Shown one piece after another: positions 37,117 to 45,033 of a DNA stretch of 64,000 bases. This DNA is from Betaproteobacteria bacterium SCN1 (GTDB taxonomy: Bacteria > Pseudomonadota > Gammaproteobacteria > Burkholderiales > Thiobacillaceae): contig WBSF01000003.1 in assembly GCA_008923315.1 (NCBI GenBank), positions 1 through 64,000 on the forward strand, read 5' to 3'. Position numbers and translations under genes: made by a program. The stretch's first letter is position 1, and every line of letters begins with the position of its first letter. Below the pieces are notes generated by a model that had not been told where the DNA came from, did no database searches, and saw nothing but the letters and a program-made list of their open reading frames with translations.

Positions 37117-37345
37117 TTGGGCGGATCGTTCCTCTCGGGAAGGGCTGCCCCGTCTGGTCGTCCCTGGACGATGTTCCGCGCGCACGCCCGCTGGCGCCGC
37201 GCGTCCTTGTCGTTGCGGTTGCCGCCGGGCGTGCGCCCGGGTCTGCCTGCGGGCGATGGCCGGACAAACGATACGGTGTAGGCAGGAACCTGATAACGCG
37301 AACGGACGCCGGTTGGGCCGGCCTTCGGATCGCGAAAAAAAGCAG

Positions 37346-37388
37346 TGGCAGTGCGCGTGAAAAGCAGTCGGCATCCTTGCGGATGCCT
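37346..37388. repeat. 26-bp repeat plus hairpin, copy B
   Basis: An identical 26-bp sequence to copy A (37346-37371), followed by a hairpin GGCATCC / GGATGCC with loop TTGC. The stem sequence differs from copy A but base pairing is preserved, so the structure seems to be under selection. On the minus strand the hairpin is followed by GACTGCTTTT, like a weak terminator. Confidence 0.7.
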
Positions 37389-37637
37389 GGATGGAATGTC
37401 TCCCGCGTTCCGTTCGTCCCCATGTCGCCGGGCGCCTGCCCGGGGGCTTCTCATGCGCACGCCGTCGCGGCGTTGCGAATCCCGAATGCCGCGCGGCGTG
37501 CGCAGGCTTTGTTCGCCGAATTCCCGGCGGGCGGGCCGGCGGGCCGCAAGGGCCGGCCAGTTTACCGATGCCGGGTCGTGCCGCGGGTGGGCGGCCGGCA
37601 GTGTCGAACATGCCACCCCGACAACCAGGAGTGATCC

Positions 37638-38348
37638 ATGAAACGCGTGAGTTTTCTGGTCGCGGGCATGTTCATGCTCGGTTCGACCCTGTCCGGTCCC
37701 GCAGTCTCGGCGTCTGTGACCCTGGCCGGAAGCACGGTCGATTTCAGTTTCGACGATGCCCTGCCGGGCCTGTTCGGGACCCCAGGCGTGTCGGGCGACA
37801 CGCTGTTTTTCACCCCCACCACTTTTGCCGCGCAGTCGCTCAACGGCGCGGGTTTCAGCCTGACCCACGCATCGGCGAACATTCGCATCACGGCGCGCGA
37901 AGGCCGTGTTTTCGATACGCTCGGCCTGATCGAACGCGGCGACTATCTGCTCTACGGCGCCGGCAGCCTGGTCGAAGTGGGGGGACAGCTGCGCGCATTC
38001 GACGTGAGCGCGCCGCAGGCCGACCTGACCGCGGCAATTGCCGCGAACGGGCCGTTGACGGCGCAGGGGCTGCCCACCCACGACTGGACGGCGGGGGCCG
38101 TGCTTGACGCCTCTGTCTTCGATGGACGGACGATCAGCGTCACGATCGAAAACCTGCTGCTGGCCTCGACCGCAACGCCGGGGACGCTGGCTTTCGTGGA
38201 GAAGAAATATGCGGGCCTGAACGTCTCCACCCTGGCGGCGCCGGTACCGGAGGCCGACACCTGGGTCATGATGCTGACCGGACTCGGCCTGCTGGGCTGG
38301 GCGGCGCGACGGCGCCGGCAGATGGCGGGCCCGATCATGCCGGAATAA
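37638..38348 (+). CDS. PEP-CTERM sorting domain protein
   Basis: A 236-residue secreted protein: signal peptide (about 1-24, ending near AVSA), a beta-rich middle of no known family, and a C-terminal PEP-CTERM tail VPEADTWVMMLTGLGLLG followed by AARRRRQ. PEP-CTERM proteins are cut and anchored or released by exosortase, whose gene is not in this window. The middle reads like an extracellular matrix or biofilm protein. ATG 37638 follows AGGAGTGATCC. A terminator follows 89 nt after its end. Confidence 0.82.
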   Translation: MKRVSFLVAGMFMLGSTLSGPAVSASVTLAGSTVDFSFDDALPGLFGTPGVSGDTLFFTPTTFAAQSLNGAGFSLTHASANIRITAREGRVFDTLGLIERGDYLLYGAGSLVEVGGQLRAFDVSAPQADLTAAIAANGPLTAQGLPTHDWTAGAVLDASVFDGRTISVTIENLLLASTATPGTLAFVEKKYAGLNVSTLAAPVPEADTWVMMLTGLGLLGWAARRRRQMAGPIMPE

Positions 38349-38436
38349 ATCGCACGGTCATGTATCCGACCCATCATGGTGCGCCCCCGGCCCGCTGGCC
38401 GGAGACGGTTTCGAATGCGTTCACGCGCACCCTTGG

Positions 38437-38461
38437 CCCGCCTTCATGGCGGGTCTTTTTT
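38437..38461 (+). terminator. Rho-independent terminator
   Basis: CCCGCC-TTCAT-GGCGGG followed by TCTTTTTT, a standard intrinsic terminator for the PEP-CTERM gene ending at 38348. Confidence 0.85.
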
Positions 38462-38610
38462 CGTTTCGGAACGATGCGCGCGAACTTTGTTGCCAGCCTG
38501 CCGGAACATGCAGGTCCTGGGCACTTGCGCACGGACGCACGCGCATTCCGCCGGGCGCGGCGACATGCGCGGCAGCATGCATCGGATCGAGTGGCCATGC
38601 GGACAAACGC

Positions 38611-38676
38611 TGGCCCGAACGAGTCATTTCCCTCGCCGCCCTTCCCTCAAGGGGTGTAACAAACGCTCCCCACACT
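38611..38676 (+). promoter_or_regulatory. Dyad-type promoter, degenerate copy 2
   Basis: TGGCCC-GAAC-GAGTCA (38611-38626) keeps the outer bases of the dyad. GTGTAA (38654-38659) and CACACT (38671-38676) stand at the same distances as in the better copies. It would give the PEP-CTERM gene at 38834 a leader of about 146 nt. Confidence 0.4.
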
Positions 38677-38833
38677 GCCCGGGTGCATCAAGCCATACCT
38701 GTCGCAAGGCAGGGACGGAAATACCAGGATCCGCGTTGGCCTTGGGAGAGGCACAACGAACGCGGACGGCCGGTTGCCCAGCACGACCACGCGTTCGTCG
38801 TTCCGCTGCCTTTTCAGATTCAGGAGAATTCCG

Positions 38834-39358
38834 ATGAAATTTGTACACACCCTGCTGGCGCTCGCGATGACCGCTGCCGCCGGCTCTGCCATTGCCGCCG
38901 GCCCGGGCCATCTCGGTAACCTGAGCGGCAATTCCTTCGCCATCGGCAACAGCTTTTCCGGCGGCGCCGCCATTTTCGATACCTACACCTTCGACATCCT
39001 GCCGCTCGCGTCGGTTGCGGGCACGGCCGTATCGATCGAGCTCGACATCCCCATGCTTCCCGGCCAGGAATTCGCCATCGGCGATTTCACCATCGCCTTC
39101 TACGATGCGGCGAATACCCTGCTTGCCAGCGATACGCAAAGCGGGCCCGGCGATACCATGCTCGATATCGACAGCCTGATGCTCGGCGCGGGCATGGGCT
39201 ACAAGTTTGTCGTGACGGGCAACGTCACCGGCACGCTTGGCGGCAGTTATGGCGGTGCGCTGGCTGCGGCGCCGGTACCCGAAGCCAGGACCTACGCCCT
39301 GATGCTGGCGGGGCTGGGGCTCATTGGTTTCGTGGTGTCGCGTCGCCGCATACCCTGA
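38834..39358 (+). CDS. PEP-CTERM protein, FxDxF-like group
   Basis: A 174-residue secreted protein with a signal peptide (MKFVHTLLALAMTAAAG, cleavage near AIAA), a FDTYTFD segment like the FxDxF class of PEP-CTERM proteins, and the C-terminal tail VPEARTYALMLAGLGLIG then VVSRRR. These small proteins are exported matrix components. ATG 38834 follows CAGGAGAATT. A dyad-type promoter lies upstream. Confidence 0.85.
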   Translation: MKFVHTLLALAMTAAAGSAIAAGPGHLGNLSGNSFAIGNSFSGGAAIFDTYTFDILPLASVAGTAVSIELDIPMLPGQEFAIGDFTIAFYDAANTLLASDTQSGPGDTMLDIDSLMLGAGMGYKFVVTGNVTGTLGGSYGGALAAAPVPEARTYALMLAGLGLIGFVVSRRRIP

Positions 39359-39472
39359 TTTGGGCTTTCCGGCGGGGCGTATGGCACGCTTCGTCCTCGA
39401 TTCGCAACGGAAAACGGGCGGCCTGCGGGTTGCCCGTCTTCCGTTTGGGCCGGCGCTTCGTTTGCGTCCGGG

Positions 39473-39538
39473 TGAGCCGTTCGGCTCAGGTTTCGTGCGC
39501 GCGACGCCCCGTTCTGTGTCACGCCGGAAGACGACAAT
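39473..39538 (+). promoter_or_regulatory. Dyad-type promoter, copy 3 (upstream of epsA)
   Basis: TGAGCC-GTTC-GGCTCA (39473-39488), a perfect dyad, then GTGTCA (39516-39521) and GACAAT (39533-39538). If the regulator is the EpsA-like protein, this is autoregulation. Confidence 0.55.
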
Positions 39539-39582
39539 ACCGATGTTTCCTCCGGCGTTGATCCCCTCCGGATCGACAGTCT

Positions 39583-39608
39583 GGCGAGCCTCAGGGCTCG
39601 CCTTTTTT
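39583..39608 (+). terminator. Intrinsic terminator upstream of epsA
   Basis: GGCGAGCC-TCAG-GGCTCGCC followed by T6. It ends the upstream PEP-CTERM transcript and would also stop transcripts begun at the dyad promoter about 50 bp upstream. Confidence 0.85.
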
Positions 39609-39752
39609 ATGCCGTCTCGGGCGGCATCCTCCGACGGGACCGCGAAACGGCAGACGCAGGATGCCGCGCGAATGTGAACGGTTCGAATCCCATGCGCTGC
39701 GTCAAAAATGTGTCATCGCCTGCGCATACCCTTGGCCATTCAGGGGAAAGGC

Positions 39753-40532
39753 ATGTACCAGGGACACGATCTGACCGACGAAGAATGCGGCCACCTCGCG
39801 CGCATCCTGCTTGCCGCGCGGCGGGTGAATCTGCGCCACCAGTTCTTTGGCTGGGTGCATGGCCCCGTGCAGGCGCTCGTGCCTCATGAAATCCTGCTGT
39901 GCGGCCTGGCCGACGACAGCGGCTATTTGCTGCACGAGCGTTTTACCGCATGCCGATATTTCAGGGACGATCACTTTCATCGCGTGATCCATCCCGGCAC
40001 CGGCCTGATTGCGCAACTGAGCCGGGAATGGGCGCACACGGGCGAACCGCGTTTCATCGACGCAATGCCGCATGACGCAGAAGGCTGGCACGCCAGGCTT
40101 GTCGATCTGGAACTGAAAAACGTCGCCTTCCATGGCCTGTTTTGGACCCATGGCCATCTCAAGGGCTATGCGAGCTTCTCGCGGGTGCGGGTGCCGATGG
40201 ACGGCAGGCTGGCGCTCTATATCGATCTTCTGATGCCGCATCTGCTTTCGACGCTGGCGCGCGTGCTGGCCAGCGAGGCGCGTGCGCAGGGCGCCAGCCG
40301 GCGTCAGACCGGCATCGTCACTGCGCGCGAAATCGAGGTCCTTGCCTGGGTGCGCGATGGCAAAACCAACGACGAAATCGCGGAGATCCTCGGCCTGTCG
40401 ATGCTCACTGTGAAAAACCACCTGCGCCATGCGATGAAAAAACTGGTCGTCCGCACTCGCGGCCAGGCCGTCGCCAAGGCCATCGCGCTGGGCGTCCTGC
40501 GCGCGCAGGGCATTCGGGACAGCGCAGAGTAG
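39753..40532 (+). CDS. epsA: LuxR-family regulator, EpsA-like (PEP-CTERM/exosortase associated)
   Basis: A 259-residue regulator. The N-terminal domain (about 1-180) contains LRHQFFGWVHGPVQALVPHEILLCGL, like the EpsA regulators found with exosortase-B and PEP-CTERM genes; the C-terminal LuxR HTH (about 190-250) reads TAREIEVLAWVRDGKTNDEI and LSMLTVKNHL. It probably controls the surface genes around it. ATG 39753 follows GGGGAAAGGC. The symbol is by similarity to that group, not by gene order. Confidence 0.75.
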   Translation: MYQGHDLTDEECGHLARILLAARRVNLRHQFFGWVHGPVQALVPHEILLCGLADDSGYLLHERFTACRYFRDDHFHRVIHPGTGLIAQLSREWAHTGEPRFIDAMPHDAEGWHARLVDLELKNVAFHGLFWTHGHLKGYASFSRVRVPMDGRLALYIDLLMPHLLSTLARVLASEARAQGASRRQTGIVTAREIEVLAWVRDGKTNDEIAEILGLSMLTVKNHLRHAMKKLVVRTRGQAVAKAIALGVLRAQGIRDSAE

Positions 40533-40560
40533 CGGACGCCCGAACATCCCGGGCGGGCAA

Positions 40561-40626
40561 TGAGCCATCCGGCTCAATTTGTCGTTGCGCATCCCCCCAT
40601 TGCGTGTCATCCGCGCCCCCTACAGT
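40561..40626 (+). promoter_or_regulatory. Dyad-type promoter, copy 4
   Basis: TGAGCC-ATCC-GGCTCA (40561-40576), a perfect 6+6 dyad, then GTGTCA (40604-40609) and TACAGT (40621-40626). The PEP-CTERM gene at 40751 begins about 118 nt after the expected start site. Confidence 0.6.
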
Positions 40627-40750
40627 GGCTGCGTCCGTTCGATAGCGGGCTTCGTTTCCGGTTGGTTTGCCGTCCCCGGCCAAACCTGCCCCAAGGGGGG
40701 CGGAAAGCGTCACAACTTTCTGGGTCTTTTTTCAAAGAGGAGTACACCGC

Positions 40751-41623
40751 ATGAAATTCAAACTGATCGCCCTGACGGCCATGCTGGCCGCTACCGGCGC
40801 CGCGCACGCGAAGATCGCCGACAGCAACGACCGCGCACCGAATGGCGGCGACCTGTTCGCCAACGTCTGGAGCGTCTCGCAGAACGCCAGCTTCACCGTC
40901 GATCTGGGCATGACCCTCGACCAGTGGGCCGCCGGCAACATGAATGCCGACGGCATCAAGCTGGTGTGGGACTTCCGCAACGGCACCTTCACCGACATGA
41001 GCGCGACCGCCAGCGGCATCGCGATGACGCAGACGATCGACTACGGCGGCGTCTGGGATACCTTCGCCACCCCCGCCGTCGGCGGCGCGGCCGATCTCAA
41101 GTTCGATATCAAGGCCATGGACGGCACGCCCACGTTTTCTCCGGGCACGGGTACCAACCGTTATTTGTCCACTTCGTTTGCTAACAGCATTTCCGCGACC
41201 AATGGCCAAGTGTTCAACATGGATGCTTGGGACGTTGTGGTCAATGGAGCTAATGCTGACGTGACGAATAGCACCCATGGCGCCGATTTGGATATCGCTG
41301 GCGCCAATATGTTCGATGCGGGTGACAGCATGACCGGAAGTTACGTTCTCAATGGTGGTGAACAATGGAAGAGCCAGGTTAGCTTTAGCTCTGCCGGTTC
41401 CGTCAACAACGCGCTGAATTTCTATTTCCTGACCAATGGCAATGCCACGGCGGCCCAACAGGCCTCGGTGAGCAAATACCTTGGTCAGTGGACGTTCGAT
41501 GCAACCACCGCGCAGCTGACCTACGCCACCGCGCCGGTCCCCGAAGCCGAGACCTACGCCATGATGCTCGCCGGCCTGGGCCTGGTCGGCTTCATGGCCG
41601 CCCGCCGCCGCAACCGCATCTGA
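40751..41623 (+). CDS. PEP-CTERM sorting domain protein
   Basis: A 290-residue secreted protein: signal peptide (MKFKLIALTAMLAATGAAHA), a beta-rich extracellular domain with many Asn, Thr and Gly residues, and the tail VPEAETYAMMLAGLGLVG then MAARRRNR. No enzyme motif is visible. ATG 40751 follows GAGGAG. It is followed 79 nt later by the binding-protein gene, so the two probably share a transcript. Confidence 0.85.
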   Translation: MKFKLIALTAMLAATGAAHAKIADSNDRAPNGGDLFANVWSVSQNASFTVDLGMTLDQWAAGNMNADGIKLVWDFRNGTFTDMSATASGIAMTQTIDYGGVWDTFATPAVGGAADLKFDIKAMDGTPTFSPGTGTNRYLSTSFANSISATNGQVFNMDAWDVVVNGANADVTNSTHGADLDIAGANMFDAGDSMTGSYVLNGGEQWKSQVSFSSAGSVNNALNFYFLTNGNATAAQQASVSKYLGQWTFDATTAQLTYATAPVPEAETYAMMLAGLGLVGFMAARRRNRI

Positions 41624-41656
41624 ACGCCGCATTTCCCGCTTCCTTCCCTGCAAGTT

Positions 41657-41678
41657 CCGGCGCGCATCTGCGCGCCGG
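41657..41678 (+). other. Intercistronic GC hairpin
   Basis: A perfect 9-bp inverted repeat, CCGGCGCGC / GCGCGCCGG with loop ATCT, lies between the PEP-CTERM and binding-protein genes. No T-run follows, so it may mark mRNA processing rather than termination. Confidence 0.5.
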
Positions 41679-41702
41679 CCCTGCCTTCTCAGGAGATTCT
41701 TC

Positions 41703-43181
41703 ATGAAACTGTCGCAAATCGCCCTGGCCGTGGCCGCCGTTGCCGCCGCGCCCGCTTTCGCCGCCACCGGCAGCCTGCAAACCCTGTTCGGCGTGACGCC
41801 CGCCAACACCGTGTACATTTCCGGCGCCTCCGCGCTGTCGGGTTCCCTGACGAACGTTGTCGCCGCCAACTGCGCCGGCGGTTCGGCCAACGTGAAGTCG
41901 CTCACCATCAACGGCAGCACCAGCGACGGCCGCGTCACCGTCTGCACCACCAGCTCGCTGGACGGCCAGTTCGCCGCTCCCTTCGCGGTGGTCAAGCGCG
42001 ATACCAACGGCTCCTTCGATGGTGTCGGTCCGGTCATCGCGCAGACCGCGCTCACCAAATGGGCGGACGTGAACACCTGTGACGACGTCAATTCGCGGTG
42101 CGGACTCGACAGCACCACCGCCATCGTGCCGCATGCAGGCTTGACCGACGTCGACACCAACATCTGGATCGGCGCCAACAACACCGGCGCGCTGTCGATT
42201 CCCGTACCGACCAACACCGCCAACACTGTGTTCAACGGTGGTTTCGCCGGTCAGGGCTTCGGCGTGATGGCGTCCGAAAGCCTCTACAACGCCATGATGG
42301 CCAAGCAGAAGGCCGAAGGCCGCCTGCCCGCCGACTGCGTGGCCGGCGACTTCACCGCCGGCAAATGCCAGCCCAGCATCAGCAAGGAAGAGTACGCGGC
42401 GGTTGTCGATGCCGGCAACTTTGCCTATGTCGCCAACGGCGCGCTCTCCGGCGATGCCGGCGTGATCAACCTGTGCCGCCGCGTCGAGACCTCTGGCACC
42501 CAGGCTTCGTCCAACGTCTACTTCCTCAACAATTCTTGCGGGAATGCCATCCCGACAGGTGGCTTCAAATCGCCGAAGGCGGTTGACTTCAGTGGCGGCG
42601 GCGTCAATCCGGTCGCCTGGAATTCGGCCAGCGGCGACGCCGTCACCGGCAACTTCGACGATTTCGGTGGCGCCTTCGCCCTGTTCGAAGGCTCGGGCAC
42701 GGGCGATGCGCGCAACTGCGTGATCCGCCGCAACAACGGCAACAATCCCAACAACGTCGCCGACGGCCTGGGCACCTACGCCATCGGCTGGATTTCGCTG
42801 GAGAACGCGCCGGCGGCCGGCTGGAAGTACCTGAAGCTCGACGGCGTGTCGCCGAATGCCTATCAGGTGCCGGTCGGTTCCACTGCGGACGTGGCGGGCG
42901 GCGGCGCGGCCGATGGTTGGGCGCAGGACGGCAACCAGCGGATCAACGTGGTGCGCGGCTATTACGATGCCGCCCCCGAACTGGAAATGCTGTGGCCTTC
43001 GTCGACCGGCTTCGGCACTTTCCTGACCACGCTGAAAAACACCTTCGCCAACCCGGCTGCCGTGAACACCCGCGGCATCTTCCAGGCGAACGGCGTCTTC
43101 ACGCATGCGGGCAACGAAACCCAGGTGCATAAAGGTACGCGCAACGGCAACTTCTGCGCGCCCCAGGCCCTGGCCGAGTAA
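41703..43181 (+). CDS. Exported periplasmic-binding-like protein, possibly PstS-related
   Basis: A 492-residue secreted protein with a signal peptide (MKLSQIALAVAAVAAAPAFA). The N-terminal VYISGASALSGSLT recalls the phosphate-binding start of PstS-like proteins, and the chain has many Cys and Asn residues and repeated FNGGFAGQGFGV and NNGNNPNNV loops. I place it only loosely in the periplasmic-binding/PstS group. No transporter genes lie beside it. RBS CAGGAGATTC. It precedes the TPS genes. Confidence 0.5.
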   Translation: MKLSQIALAVAAVAAAPAFAATGSLQTLFGVTPANTVYISGASALSGSLTNVVAANCAGGSANVKSLTINGSTSDGRVTVCTTSSLDGQFAAPFAVVKRDTNGSFDGVGPVIAQTALTKWADVNTCDDVNSRCGLDSTTAIVPHAGLTDVDTNIWIGANNTGALSIPVPTNTANTVFNGGFAGQGFGVMASESLYNAMMAKQKAEGRLPADCVAGDFTAGKCQPSISKEEYAAVVDAGNFAYVANGALSGDAGVINLCRRVETSGTQASSNVYFLNNSCGNAIPTGGFKSPKAVDFSGGGVNPVAWNSASGDAVTGNFDDFGGAFALFEGSGTGDARNCVIRRNNGNNPNNVADGLGTYAIGWISLENAPAAGWKYLKLDGVSPNAYQVPVGSTADVAGGGAADGWAQDGNQRINVVRGYYDAAPELEMLWPSSTGFGTFLTTLKNTFANPAAVNTRGIFQANGVFTHAGNETQVHKGTRNGNFCAPQALAE

Positions 43182-43230
43182 ACGGGCTGGATGGATCGGT
43201 TCCGGGCGCAGTGCGGCCCGGAACCGGATT

Positions 43231-43268
43231 TCCACCCTGCGGCGACGCAGGGTGGATTTCGTTTTTTT
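43231..43268 (+). terminator. Intrinsic terminator
   Basis: TCCACCCTGCG-GCGA-CGCAGGGTGGA followed by TTTCGTTTTTTT. It ends the binding-protein transcript and separates it from the TPS genes. Confidence 0.85.
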
Positions 43269-43297
43269 GTCTGGCCGAACCGGATGGCCGGGCCAGA

Positions 43298-43333
43298 CGG
43301 CTCGGCTTTGCCATGGCGGGCAAAGCCGAGCCG
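43298..43333 (+). other. Perfect 15-bp hairpin in the tpsB leader
   Basis: An inverted repeat of 15 bp (starting CGGCTCGGCTTTGCC) with loop ATGGCG lies 22 nt before the TpsB start codon. No T-run follows. It would form a very stable structure in the mRNA leader close to the ribosome site. Confidence 0.6.
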
Positions 43334-43355
43334 GTGCGGAGAACGTGGTTCGAGA

Positions 43356-44906
43356 ATGAAAAAACTGTACGGGTGCCTGCTGGTTCTGCTGTGGGGAATG
43401 CATGCCGCGCATGCGCAGGAGGCGCGGTTCGACGTCTTCGAATATCGGGTCGAAGGCACGACCTTGTTGCCTGCGATCGCCGTCGAGCAGGCGGTGTATC
43501 CGTATCTAGGGGAGGGCAGGACCCTGGCCGACGTGGAACAGGCGCGCGAGGCGCTGGAAAAGGCTTATCACGCGGCGGGCTGGCTGACCGTCCTGGTGAG
43601 CATTCCGCAGCAGAAAGTGGAGGACAGGATCGTGCGGCTGACGGTGACCGAGGCGCCGGTCGAACGCCTGCGCGTGGTCGAATCGCGCTACTTCAGCCTG
43701 GGCGAAATCAAGGCCGGCGTGCCCGAGCTCGCCGAGGGCAGCGTGCCGAATTTTCCGCAGATGCAGAAGGAACTGGCGGCGCTGAACAAATCCGCCGACC
43801 GGCGCATCGCGCCGGTGCTGCGGCCCGGCAAGACGCCGGGCACGGTGGAGGTGGATCTCAGGGTGCAGGACCGTCTGCCGCTGCATGGCGCGGTGGAGCT
43901 GTCCGACCGCTACAGCCAGGACACCACGCGCACGCGGCTGACCGCCAGCCTGCGCTGGGACAACCTGTGGCAGAAGCAGCACGGTCTGGGCGTGACCGTG
44001 CAGACCGCGCCCGAGGCCACGGAAGAAAGCCGCGTTTTTTCGGCCAGCTACACCTGGCCGCTGGCTTCGGGCGACTACCTGGCGTTCTACGCGGTGAAAT
44101 CGGATTCCGACGTGGCGGCCGTGGGGACGCTGAGCGTGCGCGGCAACGGCGTGATCGCCGGCGCGCGCTACATCCTGCCGCTGCGCAGCCGGTGGGAAGG
44201 GTTTTTTCACACTGCGACCCTGGGCGCCGACTACAAGGATTTCAGCCAGTCGGTCGCGCTCATCGATGGCGGCAGCTTCGACAGCCCGATCGCATATCTC
44301 CCGTTCACACTGGGCTGGGATGGCACCTGGCTGTCGCCGGGCCGCACCACCAAATTCGGCCTGGGTTTCAATTTCCAGATGCGCGGCCTGGTCGCGGACG
44401 AACGGGAATTCGCCGCCAAACGCTACAAGGGCCGGCCCGACTATGCCTACCTGCGCGGCAGCTTCTCGCACGAGGAAACCTGGCCGTCGGGTTGGGGCGG
44501 CATCTTGAAGGGCAGCTGGCAGATCGCTTCGCAACCGCTGGTCTCCAACGAACAGTTCGCCATCGGCGGCGCGGATACGGTGCGTGGCTACGTCGAGTCC
44601 GCCGCGCTGGGCGAAAACGGGCTTGCATTGAGCCTGGAAGCGCGCACGCCCAACTTCGCGAAACGCATCGGCACGGTACTCGACGAACTGTATCTGCTGG
44701 CCTTCTTCGACGGCGGCGAAGTGCGCGTACGCGAACCGATTGCCGCCGCCGCACGTTTCACGATTGCCGGCGCCGGGCTGGGCCTGCGTCTCAAGGGCTG
44801 GCACGGCGCGTTCGCCGGTCTCGACTGGGCGGTTGCATTGAACGATCTGGGCAACACGGAACGCGGCGACGACCGCGCGCATTTCCGGCTGGGCTATGAG
44901 TGGTGA
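43356..44906 (+). CDS. Two-partner-secretion outer-membrane transporter (TpsB, FhaC/ShlB-like)
   Basis: A 516-residue Omp85-superfamily protein: signal peptide (MKKLYGCLLVLLWGMHAAHA), POTRA-type domains at about 25-190 (FDVFEYRVEGTTLLP), and a 16-strand barrel ending in FRLGYEW with an aromatic last residue. The L6 hairpin motif VRGY is present as TVRGYVES. It should secrete the TpsA protein encoded next to it across the outer membrane. ATG 43356 lies just after a leader hairpin. Confidence 0.92.
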   Translation: MKKLYGCLLVLLWGMHAAHAQEARFDVFEYRVEGTTLLPAIAVEQAVYPYLGEGRTLADVEQAREALEKAYHAAGWLTVLVSIPQQKVEDRIVRLTVTEAPVERLRVVESRYFSLGEIKAGVPELAEGSVPNFPQMQKELAALNKSADRRIAPVLRPGKTPGTVEVDLRVQDRLPLHGAVELSDRYSQDTTRTRLTASLRWDNLWQKQHGLGVTVQTAPEATEESRVFSASYTWPLASGDYLAFYAVKSDSDVAAVGTLSVRGNGVIAGARYILPLRSRWEGFFHTATLGADYKDFSQSVALIDGGSFDSPIAYLPFTLGWDGTWLSPGRTTKFGLGFNFQMRGLVADEREFAAKRYKGRPDYAYLRGSFSHEETWPSGWGGILKGSWQIASQPLVSNEQFAIGGADTVRGYVESAALGENGLALSLEARTPNFAKRIGTVLDELYLLAFFDGGEVRVREPIAAAARFTIAGAGLGLRLKGWHGAFAGLDWAVALNDLGNTERGDDRAHFRLGYEW

Positions 44907-45033
44907 AGAAGCGGTTGGGCCGGAGGCGCATCGCGCTCGAAACCGAAACGTCACACTCGAAAATTAACGTAAGCACGCAAGACAGACGGCGGGCCGCCAA
45001 TCGAGAATGCCGGCCGTTTTCAGGAGAATTTCC

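Larger units (their letters stand above)
36794..37637 (+). other. Gene-free stretch with a regulon-type promoter and paired repeats
   Basis: No protein gene is convincing across 844 bases. It contains the dyad promoter at 36924-36989, which would start transcription near 36997 toward the PEP-CTERM gene at 37638, and two copies of a 26-bp repeat, each followed by a hairpin (37071-37116 and 37346-37388). A long untranslated leader or a non-coding RNA is therefore possible. Confidence 0.5.
38349..38833 (+). other. Gene-free stretch holding a terminator and a promoter
   Basis: No gene is supported. It contains the terminator of the upstream PEP-CTERM gene (38437-38461) and the promoter and 5' leader (about 146 nt) of the PEP-CTERM gene at 38834. 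Confidence 0.5.
39359..39752 (+). other. Gene-free stretch upstream of epsA
   Basis: No gene is supported. It holds the dyad promoter at 39473-39538 and an intrinsic terminator at 39583-39608 between that promoter and the epsA start. Confidence 0.5.

Noticed and set aside
37071-37388. CRISPR-like repeat
   Set aside because: Only two copies, about 250 bp apart, with no regular spacers and no cas genes.
36165-38081. 638-codon minus-strand frame through the repeat region
   Set aside because: Crosses the plus-strand PEP-CTERM gene and terminators, with no domain. Only the short signal-peptide gene at 36554-36793, in another frame, is believable.
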